From NCBI GenBank assembly GCA_965660945.1, contig CBFIBS010000009.1, forward strand, positions 1-64,000: 64,000 nt of DNA. Reading direction: 5' to 3'. The position numbers were made by a program, and so were the translations under genes. Source of the stretch: UBA7985 sp002711265. GTDB taxonomy: Bacteria; Pseudomonadota; Alphaproteobacteria; UBA7985. The notes below the pieces were generated by a model. It did not search any database and was not told the origin of the DNA. It saw only the letters and a program-made list of their open reading frames with translations. Shown one piece after another: positions 16,867 through 25,832 of the stretch (positions within the stretch are counted from its first letter, which is position 1; each line of letters begins with the position of its first letter).

Positions 16867-18867
16867 GTGTATTTTCGTTCACTGGTTTCAATGATATCCG
16901 ACTTAAACTCGAAACCGACCGCGCGCTGGATCGGCCACGGCCGTTCCGGTGAAATCTGCGTTGATGGCCAAAGGCTCAATCCGGAGTCCCTGAACGACCA
17001 GGGTCTGCGCGAACGGTTGCGTGCGAAGGTCGCGGGCTTCACCAGTCTTGAACTGATCAGTTGTCACGTCGCTGCCGGACCCGGCCGGTATTTCGTCCGC
17101 CGCCTTGCAGACCTGCTGGGTATCAGGGTGTTTGCCAGCTCGCGGTCGGTTGGACCGGCGCATCTGGGCGGCACTTACCTGCTCGATTTCGGCTACTGCC
17201 CCGAGAGTGGGCGCGACCTGCCAGGGTACGAAGCAGCTCCTGTTGCTGGCCTAACCACTTTGCTAGCTTCGCGTCAGCCGTACGTTAGCGTGACCTTCAC
17301 GCACGGTTACATTGGAACACAGGCTAACCAGCAGCAACCGCAAGATATTTATGTCTTTGGGTCAAACTTCACGGATGGCGACACGGCCATCTCCAGCGTC
17401 ACTTTCCGCCAGAAGGATGACGACGGTAACAACCTTTTTGACGAGGGCGGCTTTCAGGGCAACGATGTTGTCGGTGAGCTTGTAGTCAAATTCAGCGGAA
17501 ACTACGGGGAGAATGGTGAATCGGAAGCAATATTTCCCGGCTTCCTTAATTTCCGAGAGACACCGGGAGGCAAAATCCAAGTATTTGGGTTCATTCCATA
17601 CAATGCGCCCTACTTCGCAGCGGATTATCCAACAAACCCTGATCAGCCCTACATTGAATCCGGAGATATGTTCGATGCCACCGGTGGTGGCGGTACTTAT
17701 TCATACATCGATGATGGGGTCACGGCTTACACCGAACCCTCGGGGTACAATGCTGCCTCAGGATACACGTTTGGTGGGATAACGCAGTGGACAGCGCCTG
17801 ATACTTCGCTGCCTGCTGATAACAATCAGGATCCAAATAATTCGCCCACGCCAAATTGGTCAAGTAACCCTGGCTACACTATTTATTCCGGAGGTATCTC
17901 TGACTATTCTTCTAATATTGGTCTAGTCGTCGAATCGAAAACTACTTCGTCAACATGGGAGTGGGGTCCTAACAAAGAGCCCAGCCAGCATGACAGCAGG
18001 CAATCCGACACAAACGCTGCCCTGACCGGACTGCTAGATGCTCTCAATAGTTATTTGACGGATACGCAACCGGTAAGTGTTTCCAGCCCGACATATACTG
18101 AAGCTGGTGATTCCGATCCAGGGACAGATCGTTGTGAACTAGATTACGCAGTTGTCTTACCGACCAGTGCAACGGCGAAAAGCAGCATCACGTACGATTT
18201 TGAAATCACGCCTGGGGCTAACATTGTTGATGGCGTGGATTGGGTTTCGGCCAATACCAAAATCGACAACGTCGTCGTGTCCGTGCTGGCTGATCCAGGC
18301 GCTGATCCTCTCGTTGTTACGAGCACTACAACGTATTCGTACGGAGGAGCTAACGAACTGCTTGGAAGCGGTTACGAAATCCCTATTTCCCCAGATGGCA
18401 CAATAACTGTGCCCCAGGGGGTCACTGGTTTTGATGTGTGTGTCGACGTCCTGCTAGAGAACGTTGAAGAGAGCGCGGAAACTATCTCCGTTACGATTGG
18501 AGCGGTTAGTGGCGAAGGGACGATCTACGACGACGATAACCCAGTTTCTATCAACAATATTACAGTAAATGAAGTTTCTCCGTACGTCGTTTTCACAGTA
18601 ACTGCTGCGAGTGGCGTGGTTCTAGACGAATTCGTTTTGGCTGATAGCACAGCGACAAATATCGATGATAATTCTATTGAGTATTGGAATGAATCTAGCT
18701 CAAATTGGGTAACTTTCACGACTGGCTCAACAGTAACAGTGGGTGCATCAGGAGCTGTCCTGGTTCGAACGGCCCTCGCTGAAGAGCAAGAGTCAGCTCT
18801 TGATAATGGAGAGACATTTACACTGCAGGTTGGAACAAGCCTGCAAGATCCAGGGGCCGGTCCAATA

Positions 18868-18945
18868 GGCACAGCGACGATCAAGGATGACGGCACCGGC
18901 ACGCTGTACCCTGATCAGGATCCGGTCAATTCAACCACGCCTGCC
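18868..18945 (+). repeat. Direct repeat, copy 1, in repeat-protein gene
   Basis: A 60-bp stretch (18886-18945, beginning GATGACGGCACCGGC) is identical to 19314-19373. A further 14 bp to the left (18868-18881) also match. It encodes the linker DDGTGTLYPDQDPVNSTTPA between two repeat units. Confidence 0.9.
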
Positions 18946-19296
18946 ACGGACACGTCATCGACCAAAGATGACGACCGGCCTGTTGCAGTAAACGATATCA
19001 CGGTCAACGAAGGTTCCCCTTACGCTGTATTTAACGTTAGCGGTGCGGCGAACCAATTGGTTGAGTTGAGTTTGCCCGCAGGTGGAACAGCGACTGGCGG
19101 CGGTACGGATTATGGTAGCGGTCTAGAATATTGGGACGTGTCCACCTCCAGCTGGGTGACGTATTCCAGCGGTACGGTTGCTTTGGATGGTAGCGGTGAT
19201 CTTCTGGTTCGGACGACGATTGTGGATGACACGATTTCCGACGATGGAGAGACCTTCACGCTGAGAGCGAGCAACACCGGTGGTACGGCGGCGACG

Positions 19297-19373
19297 GGCA
19301 CAGCGACGATTAGGATGACGGCACCGGCACGCTGTACCCTGATCAGGATCCGGTCAATTCAACCACGCCTGCC
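19297..19373 (+). repeat. Direct repeat, copy 2, carrying the one-base deletion at its edge
   Basis: The 60 bp at 19314-19373 are identical to copy 1, and 14 bp to the left (19297-19310) also match. The short junction between the two identical parts is CAAG-type in copy 1 and one base shorter here, which is the frameshift site. Confidence 0.9.
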
Positions 19374-20506
19374 GTCGACAATACCTCTCCCAAAGATGAT
19401 GACACTGCCGTATCGATTTCCGTCAATGACGTTACAGTCAACGAGGGGTCACCATATGCGGTATTCACTATAACCGGATCATCAGGCACCCAGATAACTT
19501 CATTAGCTATTTCTGATGGCGACTCATCAGGAAATAATAAAACGAATGGACTCTCGAATAATCAGTTGGAGTACTGGAACGGCACTGGCTGGACGCTGTT
19601 CGAAAACTCTACTCCAATATCGATTGGGAGTTCTGGTGCTATTTTGGTTCGTGTTTCGATTGCAGATGAACAAGACTCATATGTAGATGATGGTGAGAAA
19701 TTTCAATTAACTGTTACGCCAGCAACAGGATCACCTGTTGTGGGGACTGGCACGATTAGGGATGATGGCACAGGCACACTTTATCCTGACGATCCGCCCA
19801 CCAATCCGACAACTCCTGCAGAAGATACTTCAGCGAAAGATAATGACGCAGGTGGACCTATATTCGAAATCAATGATGTTGTAGTCAACGAAGCCTCTGA
19901 CTATGCAATAAACATTGTCTCCGGTCAGAACAATATGTCGCTGAGCAATCTAGTGGTATTTTCCCCCGGTGATACCATTATTCAGAATTTTGACCTTAAA
20001 ATTTATGACTACAGCAATAGCCAGTGGACGGACTTTGTTGCTGGCACGACTCAACTCAATGAAGTGGGCGAATTGCTTGTTCGTACCACAATCATTGAAG
20101 AACGTGATGACGAGCGGGATAACGGCGAGGTTTTTACGCTTAGCGTCAATCCAACCGGTACAGTAACTATTGTCGACGATGGCTCAGGCACGATCTTCAC
20201 CGGGGCCGTTAATCCGGTAACCGGAGAGGCTGAGACCACCACCACCGGTCTCGACAATGACGGGTATGAAATCAAGGCCAACTGTGGGTGGGAGACGTCC
20301 ACCTTCTGGCAGGGCGATACCTTCGTGACCCAGCACTACAACACCGGAACCGGTCAAACCGTAATGACCTGGGAAACCGATGGCTACACAACCTTCGAGC
20401 TTCTCTGATACCCTGCTGAGTAAGCACTGGCAGAGCGGCAGCGCTGTCACCTCTATCGGGTAACAGTCGAGCGGCGCGCCAGTCCTTCATAACTAAGGAG
20501 GTTAAA

Positions 20507-21382
20507 ATGCGTGCGTTCATCCTGAGTGTTTTTCATTTCAGCTTCGTGATCCTGCTGCTACTGGCCCGGCCTGCGGCGGCTGAGTTCGCCGATGCGGCAG
20601 GGTTCTGGAAGCTATTGGGTCAGCAGAACAGTGTGCCGCGTTACATCAACGTGCGCGGTACGCCGGAGTTCCCGATCCTAGAAGTCGTCGGTGACTGCGG
20701 CGAGGGCCTTTGCAGCTGGGGCGCAACCCGGGCCGACCTTCTCTATGACGCAGACGGTGACGTGGTCCGCTGGCAGGCGTTCATGGAGGTGAACGAGGAT
20801 TTTCACGAATTCGATGCCTACCTGATCAATGGTGAAGTACTGATCGACTATATCGGCGAGCTGGCCTCGACCGACGAGATGATCTCAGCGACGCTGATTT
20901 TTGCACGGATGAGCGAGGCAGAGGTGGTGGCTCTCTCAAGTGGTGCGCCGGTCGGGGACGGCGCTGCTGCTGATCCAGGCGGGCCCGCAGCTGACAGCGG
21001 TGATGAGCTGGCTGAAGCCGGAGACCCCGAGGACGACCCGGTTGTGGCTGATCCGGGGGCTGCGGATGGCGGCGGAGGTGGCGCGAGCCTGGAAGAACAA
21101 ATCGTTACCGGCGGTTTGGTACTGGGCGGGTTGCTGCTGCTCAACGCGTTGCTGAACAATGACGGCAATGCGCCGGCAGCGGATCCTGATGATAGCTGTG
21201 GCAAGACCCCGGTGCTGCCCTACATGGGCAAGAAGTACTTCGTCATTCCCTCGGATCTTATCGAGCCCGGCGACCGTGTTCACCCGCAGTCGGCCATGGT
21301 CACCATGGACTTGATCCCCTCCCGCCTTAACATCGTCTACCGAGATGACAACAAGCGGGTGGTGAAAATCGGCTGTTACTGA
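20507..21382 (+). CDS. Secreted protein with C-terminal peptidase-inhibitor-I78-like domain
   Basis: A strong AAGGAGG precedes the ATG. The 291-residue protein has a signal peptide ending at PAAAEF (about residue 25). Its N-terminal domain (26-140) includes GDCGEGLCSWGATRADLLYD, a Cys/Trp pattern of small exported beta proteins. It is followed by an acidic Ala/Asp/Gly linker of about 50 residues, a hydrophobic helix (VTGGLVLGGLLLLNALL) and a C-terminal ~60 residues starting at a Cys. The end, MVTMDLIPSRLNIVYRDDN with KRVVKIGCY, closely fits the I78 family of small peptidase inhibitors (VTMD..P.RLNI and a final Cys). The inhibitor assignment is by pattern; the combination with the other parts is not one I recognise. 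It follows the broken repeat protein by about 100 bp. Confidence 0.65.
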   Translation: MRAFILSVFHFSFVILLLLARPAAAEFADAAGFWKLLGQQNSVPRYINVRGTPEFPILEVVGDCGEGLCSWGATRADLLYDADGDVVRWQAFMEVNEDFHEFDAYLINGEVLIDYIGELASTDEMISATLIFARMSEAEVVALSSGAPVGDGAAADPGGPAADSGDELAEAGDPEDDPVVADPGAADGGGGGASLEEQIVTGGLVLGGLLLLNALLNNDGNAPAADPDDSCGKTPVLPYMGKKYFVIPSDLIEPGDRVHPQSAMVTMDLIPSRLNIVYRDDNKRVVKIGCY

Positions 21383-21396
21383 CCCTCTGCTACGTC

Positions 21397-21444
21397 AAAA
21401 AAGATGGCGGGTGATGGCTGCAACTTCAGCCATCACCTGGAGCC
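21397..21444. terminator. Hairpin between convergent genes
   Basis: GGTGATGGCTG (21410-21420) and CAGCCATCACC (21427-21437) form a perfect 11-bp stem with a six-base loop. On the minus strand the stem is followed closely by CATCTTTTTT, so it mainly serves the minus-strand gene; the plus-strand tail is poor in T. Confidence 0.65.
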
Positions 21445-21840
21445 CTATTTGACGTCAAAGATGAAGTACGTGTCTTCGCCAAAACAGTAGGTTCTGAGCG
21501 ATCTTTTCGTGTTCTGCAAAACCCATTTGTCACCCTTTCGCGACTTGTAGACAATGCGTGCGCGGGTCGTTGAGCCGTATTCCAATCCCGGTGTGTCGCG
21601 TTGCCAGGTGGTCTGTTCATCGGCCTCGATCACACGGTTTCGAGTGGATGGGAAGCGGACCCACCTATCCTTGACCTTATCCAAATATTCGACATCAACA
21701 ACTTTGATATCGTGCATCGAGTTGTTGCGCACCGTGTAGTGTGAACCCTTACAAATGGTTTAGCTTCGCTGTGCTGATGCCGGTCCCGCCAGGACACCGA
21801 AAGACAGGATCAGTGAGAAAATTATTGAGACGGCTTTCAT
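21445..21840 (-). pseudogene. Small secreted protein interrupted by one in-frame stop
   Basis: From an ATG at 21840 with GGAG upstream, the frame encodes a clear signal peptide (MKAVSIIFSLILSFGVL, then AGPASAQRS). It meets a TAA at 21762-21760 and then continues open in the same frame for about 105 more residues to a TAG at 21445. The downstream part has YTVRNNSMHDIKVVDVEYLD, GLEYGSTTRARIVYKS and TYCFGEDTYFIFDV, with one cysteine early and one late, consistent with a small disulfide-linked exported protein. An internal GTG at 21732 could start the remainder but lacks a ribosome site and would lose export. It is therefore probably a one-mutation pseudogene, unless the stop is read through or is a base error. 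I do not recognise the family. Confidence 0.7.
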
Positions 21841-22143
21841 TGCTCGCTCCGCTTGATTTTTTTAATCCGACAGGGCTTCCTCGAGTGAGGCCCAGACCAA
21901 AATATATATAAATTGAATCAAGATTTTTAGAAATAATGGAAGCGTGAGGTGCTGAGTATGGAACGGTACTGTGTTCTTATAGCCCCGGTAGTCGGCGCAG
22001 ACGCTGCCGTAGCCGGTTTCTCGCAAGCGCTGAGGCTATGGGACCCTCGTCAAAATTGAGTATCGCGTGGGGGCCTTACCCTGCCTATATTAGGGCCCTG
22101 AACCCATTCGCCCTGAGACGTGCCGACCTGCAGGAGCCTGCCC
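21841..22143. other. Intergenic, divergent promoters expected
   Basis: About 300 bp with no gene. It includes an AT-rich part (AAATATATATAAATTG near 21900) that ends the low-GC patch, and the region upstream of lpdA. No operator could be defined. Confidence 0.5.
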
Positions 22144-23577
22144 ATGTCCGAACCTTCCCCTTCTGACCCCTTTGATGTAGTCGTTATCGGCGGTGGGCCG
22201 GGTGGCTATGTCGCTGCTATCCGTGCGGCGCAACTTGGACTGAAAACAGCCCTGATCGAGGGGCGCGGTTCGCTGGGGGGGACCTGCCTGAATGTTGGCT
22301 GTATCCCGTCCAAGGCGCTGCTTCATGCCTCCGAGCACGTGGCACAGGCTCACCACAGCTTTGCGGATTGGGGCATCCGGCTGGGCAAGATCTCGGTCGA
22401 TCTGGCGCAGATGATGACCAAGAAAGACGAGGTGGTCGAGGGGCTGACCTCCGGGATCGAGCTACTGCTCGCCAAAAACAAGGTCACCTATATCCAAGGC
22501 TGGGCGACCCTTGCCGCTGAGGGCCTAGTCAGCGTCGCCGGGCTTGATGGTAAATCCAGCGAGGTCAGCGCCCGGAATATTATCATCGCTACCGGCTCCG
22601 AAGTCACCCCGCTGCCCGGGGTCGAGATCGACGAGAAGCGCATCCTGTCGTCGACCGGGGCGTTGGCGCTGGAGAAGGTGCCCAACCATCTGGTGATCAT
22701 CGGGGCGGGCGTAATCGGCCTCGAACTGGGCTCGGTCTGGCAGCGGCTGGGTGCGCGGGTCACGGTCGTCGAGTTCCTCGACCGCATCTGCCCGGGCATG
22801 GACAACGAAATTGCGCGCCAGTTCCGGCGCACGCTGGAGGGGCAGGGCCTGACCTTCCGCCTCGGCCAGCGGGTGGTTGAGGCCAAGACCAGCGGTCAGA
22901 AAGTCAAGGTGACGGTCGAGCCTTCCAAGGGCTTGGCCGACGGCGCTGAGGCGGAGACGCTGACCGCCGATAACGTACTGGTTGCCATTGGTCGCCGCCC
23001 CTTCACGCAAGCGCTGGGGCTTGAGACGGTGGGCATCGAGACCGACAAGCGCGGCACCATCCCCGTCGATGGCGGCTTCCGCACCAGCGCCCCGGGCATC
23101 TTTGCCATCGGCGACGTGATTGATGGGCCGATGCTGGCCCACAAGGCCGAAAAAGAAGGCGTGGCCGTCGCCGAGATCATCGCCGGCAAGTCCGCCAGCA
23201 TCGATTATGGCACCGTACCGGGGATCGTTTACACCGCCCCCGAGGTCGCCAATATCGGCTTCGCCGAGCAGGATCTGAAGGAAGCCGGCGTGGCCTACAA
23301 GGTCGGTAAGTTCCCCTTCAAGGCCAACTCGCGCGCCCGCGCGATGGGCGAGACCGATGGTATGGTCAAGGTCCTCGCCCACAAGGAGACCGGCCGTATC
23401 CTCGGTGCGCACATCCTTGGCAAGGACGCTGGTACGCTGATCCACGAGGTCGGCGCGATCATGGAGTTCGGCGGCTCCTACGATGACCTGATCCACGTCA
23501 TTCACGGCCATCCGACCCTGAACGAGGCGGTCAAGGAAGCCGCCATGGCGATCGACAAGCGCGCCATCCATGTCTGA
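22144..23577 (+). CDS. lpdA: Dihydrolipoyl dehydrogenase
   Basis: The 477-residue flavoprotein reoxidises lipoamide of 2-oxoacid dehydrogenase complexes (E3) using NAD+. Residues 15-21 (GGGPGGY) bind FAD, the redox disulfide is C48/C53 in GGTCLNVGCIPSKALL, and a second Rossmann motif IIGAGVIGLELGS binds NAD. AIGDVIDGPMLAHKAEKEG is the FAD C-terminal motif, and HVIHGHPTLNEAVKEAA carries the catalytic His-Glu pair. The ATG at 22144 is chosen because AGGAG sits directly upstream. No other dehydrogenase subunits are adjacent. The next gene overlaps its end by 8 bp. Confidence 0.97.
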   Translation: MSEPSPSDPFDVVVIGGGPGGYVAAIRAAQLGLKTALIEGRGSLGGTCLNVGCIPSKALLHASEHVAQAHHSFADWGIRLGKISVDLAQMMTKKDEVVEGLTSGIELLLAKNKVTYIQGWATLAAEGLVSVAGLDGKSSEVSARNIIIATGSEVTPLPGVEIDEKRILSSTGALALEKVPNHLVIIGAGVIGLELGSVWQRLGARVTVVEFLDRICPGMDNEIARQFRRTLEGQGLTFRLGQRVVEAKTSGQKVKVTVEPSKGLADGAEAETLTADNVLVAIGRRPFTQALGLETVGIETDKRGTIPVDGGFRTSAPGIFAIGDVIDGPMLAHKAEKEGVAVAEIIAGKSASIDYGTVPGIVYTAPEVANIGFAEQDLKEAGVAYKVGKFPFKANSRARAMGETDGMVKVLAHKETGRILGAHILGKDAGTLIHEVGAIMEFGGSYDDLIHVIHGHPTLNEAVKEAAMAIDKRAIHV

Positions 23578-24163
23578 GACCACAACTGCAGAGACCGGGG
23601 ATGGTGCCAAGGCGAAGGCCTTGCTGCGGGTGACGGTGTTCGGGCCGGAGAGTACGGGCAAGACCACGCTCGCGCGGCATCTCTCGCGGCGCTTTGACGG
23701 GCTGTATATGCCGGAATTCGGCCGGGTCTACACCCACGCGCTGGGCATTGAAGAAGCAGCGTGGCAGCCCCAGCAGCTTTCCGAGATTGCCAGCCAGCAC
23801 GCCATGCTGCGCGAGGAAATCGAAGCGCGCGGTGGTACGAGGCTGATGGTCGAAGATACCGACGTCGTGAAGACCGCGATCTGGTCGGATTTGCTGTGCG
23901 GCACCCGCGACCCTGGCTTTGACTGGGACGGGGCGACGCTGCCGGACCTTTATCTGCTGCTGACGCCCGAGACGCCATTTGTGCAGGATGTGATCCGCAT
24001 GCACGCCCGGCAGGCGCGGCGAGAAGCCTTCTACGATCGCTGCATCTCTGAACTGGAACGCCGCGGGGCGCGTTTTGCGGTGGTCAGCGGCGCTGACTTT
24101 GACCAGCGCACCAGGGCTGCGGAGGCGCTGGTTGCCGAGTTGCTGGGCGAAGGGAGGGCTTAG
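23570..24163 (+). CDS. AAA-family ATPase, NadR ribosylnicotinamide-kinase-like
   Basis: The 197-residue protein has a P-loop GPESTGKTTLARHLS (about residues 25-39). It has the NadR-kinase-like features EFGRVYTHA, EDTDVVKTAIWSDLLCG (Walker B-type acidic motif followed by a lid region) and YLLLTPETPFVQD. Such proteins phosphorylate ribosylnicotinamide to NMN in NAD salvage. The adenylyltransferase part of full NadR is absent, so only a kinase activity could be expected. The first 8 bp overlap lpdA, implying coupled translation; a link between an NAD-using dehydrogenase and NAD salvage is suggestive only. Confidence 0.7.
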   Translation: MSETTTAETGDGAKAKALLRVTVFGPESTGKTTLARHLSRRFDGLYMPEFGRVYTHALGIEEAAWQPQQLSEIASQHAMLREEIEARGGTRLMVEDTDVVKTAIWSDLLCGTRDPGFDWDGATLPDLYLLLTPETPFVQDVIRMHARQARREAFYDRCISELERRGARFAVVSGADFDQRTRAAEALVAELLGEGRA

Positions 24164-24304
24164 CCCGGTGTGTGGGCGCCGTGTCCGCCTGCGTTGCCCA
24201 TAGGTCTGATAACACCGGAAAGGGTCGTTTTTGCAGTAGTTTCCTGACCCCACCTGCACCATGTCATAGCCGAACAGAAGACCACGGCTTTTGCGAGGTG
24301 CACC

Positions 24305-24613
24305 ATGGCCAGCATGCAGATCATCTACTGGCGCGATATTCCCACCACCGTACAGATCCGGCAGGGGCGGACCCGCTTCACCGCCAATCTGCCCGAACGC
24401 TTCGAAAAGGCCGTGGATGCAGCCGCAATGCGCGATGGCGAAACCAGCACCGACGACTACCTCGCAGAGTTCAAGCGCACCGACCCGGTTGAGATCGAGG
24501 GCGAGGGCGACGCCCTGCAGGCGCTGGCCGACGCCCGGGCGGCAGAACTCGACGCCGAATTCGATACCGAGCGCCTGCGCGCCCTGATCGCCAACGGTGG
24601 CCGTGCTGGCTGA
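24305..24613 (+). CDS. 'Virulence factor' family small protein (PF13769 type)
   Basis: The 102-residue protein starts MASMQIIYWRDIPTTV and continues with RQGRTRFTANLPERFEKAVDAAA and DDYLAEFKR, which matches the PF13769 family as I know it. No virulence role is demonstrated. In alphaproteobacteria this family is often encoded directly before a methylenetetrahydrofolate reductase and a methyltetrahydrofolate:corrinoid methyltransferase, exactly as here, so it most likely belongs to a C1-transfer module. It has no signal peptide or membrane segment; the C-terminal half is acidic and helical. Confidence 0.75.
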   Translation: MASMQIIYWRDIPTTVQIRQGRTRFTANLPERFEKAVDAAAMRDGETSTDDYLAEFKRTDPVEIEGEGDALQALADARAAELDAEFDTERLRALIANGGRAG

Positions 24614-24823
24614 GCCCGTGCGTGGCAGCGGTGACCCTCGCCCGGACCTTCCGTGGGTGATGCAGCCGTCAACCGGACGCGGGTGCCAAGCGCCTGGGCG
24701 GAAGAGTGTTCGAGCCTTCGCGTGTTCGGGTGCTCATCCCCAAGCCGGTCAGATCAGACCCCGCAACATCAAAATCAAAAACCGATCCATTCTCAGCCCC
24801 GATCCATTCAAGGAAGCCAAACG

Positions 24824-25729
24824 ATGACAGACACTAAAGCGGCGGTGATGAAACTCTTCGGCGATTTTACCGTCGAAACCACGCCGAATTCGGCGGCCAA
24901 AATCCCCGACTATAATGCGCGTCTGCGGAACGATACGCCGATCTACGTGACCTTCCTGCCCGGTTCGGATGTCTATGAGACGGTGACGCTGGCCAAGCGG
25001 CTGCGTGGAGAGGGCTTTAGCCCCATCCCCCATATCGCTGCGCGTTCGATCCAGTCCGAAGACATGCTGCGCGACATTCTCGACCGCTACGTGGGTGAGG
25101 CCGGGGTCGAGCACGTGCTGACCATCGCCGGGGGTGTCGACAACCCGCTGGGGCCCTTCGACAGCTCGATGGCGGTGCTCGAGAGCGGCCTGATCGATAA
25201 GGCTGGCATCCGGCGGGTGTCGGTGGCTGGCCACCCGGAGGGCTCGCCCGACATCACCGACGAGCTGATCAAGGACGCGCTGGCGTGGAAGAACGGCTTT
25301 GCTGAGCGGACTGGGGCCGCGCTGGACATCGTCACCCAGTTCGCCTTCGAGGCTGAGCCGATCATCGCCTGGGACCAGCGGATCAACGCTGAGGGCAACC
25401 GCCTGCCCATCCGCATCGGCCTGCCCGGGTTGGCGACGATCAAGACCCTGCTCGGGTTTTCGCGCGCGGCCGGGGTCGGTAACTCGATCAAGTTCCTCGT
25501 GAAGCGCGCTGCCGACGTCACCAAGCTGATGAGCATCAACGCGCCCGATAAGCAGGTGATCGATCTCGCCCGCTACGCCGCCGAAGACCCCAAGGCGGGG
25601 ATCAGCGGCGTGCATATGTACGCCATCGGCGGGCTGAAGCGGACCTCGGCCTGGTCCTACGCGCTGCGGGATGGCCTGTTCGAGGTGACGGGCAAAGATC
25701 AACTCAAGGTCAGCGTTGACCTCGGCTGA
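24824..25729 (+). CDS. Methylenetetrahydrofolate reductase family protein
   Basis: The ATG at 24824 has AGGAA 8 bases upstream and gives 301 residues. The TIM-barrel reductase core is recognisable from VYETVTLAKRLRGEGFSPIPHIAARS, HVLTIAGGVDNPLGPF, SVAGHPEGSPDI, AFEAEPIIAWDQRI and GVHMYAIGGLKRTS. These match the MetF superfamily, which interconverts 5,10-methylene- and 5-methyl-tetrahydrofolate with a flavin. It is of the short type lacking regulatory domains. Its place between the PF13769 protein and the corrinoid methyltransferase suggests it works in oxidation of methyl groups drawn from methylated amines or betaine, rather than in methionine synthesis; that is inference. Confidence 0.88.
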   Translation: MTDTKAAVMKLFGDFTVETTPNSAAKIPDYNARLRNDTPIYVTFLPGSDVYETVTLAKRLRGEGFSPIPHIAARSIQSEDMLRDILDRYVGEAGVEHVLTIAGGVDNPLGPFDSSMAVLESGLIDKAGIRRVSVAGHPEGSPDITDELIKDALAWKNGFAERTGAALDIVTQFAFEAEPIIAWDQRINAEGNRLPIRIGLPGLATIKTLLGFSRAAGVGNSIKFLVKRAADVTKLMSINAPDKQVIDLARYAAEDPKAGISGVHMYAIGGLKRTSAWSYALRDGLFEVTGKDQLKVSVDLG

Positions 25730-25832
25730 GCCATAAGGCGTCGCGCTCAGGCCAGCGGTCTGCGGCCTGTCACACAATACCGAAGGTCGACTTCCACTCC
25801 CGTGGACCGTCCCTTTACCGGAGTGCCTGAAC

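Larger units (their letters stand above)
16867..20408 (+). pseudogene. Frameshifted giant repeat protein: DUF4347-like N terminus plus Calx-beta-like repeats
   Basis: If one missing base is restored, the frame gives about 1180 residues. The first ~120 residues (WIGHGRSGEI, LELISCHVAAGPGRYFVRRL, GGTYLLDFG) resemble DUF4347, usually found at the N terminus of huge secreted adhesins. A middle region follows, then about five beta-sandwich-like units of 140-150 residues with conserved VNE.SPY.VF, LEYW, LVRT and DDGTGTLYPD stretches, like Calx-beta repeats. At 19309-19316 the sequence reads ATTAGGAT where sister units read GATTAGGGAT or GATCAAGGAT. One base is lost, so the first frame runs off to a stop at 19473, while the correct frame continues open from 19314 to 20408. 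The start is a GTG at 16867 or ATG at 16891, both with weak ribosome sites, and no signal peptide is seen. GC is much lower than the flanks, suggesting transfer. A sequencing error cannot be excluded. Confidence 0.75.
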
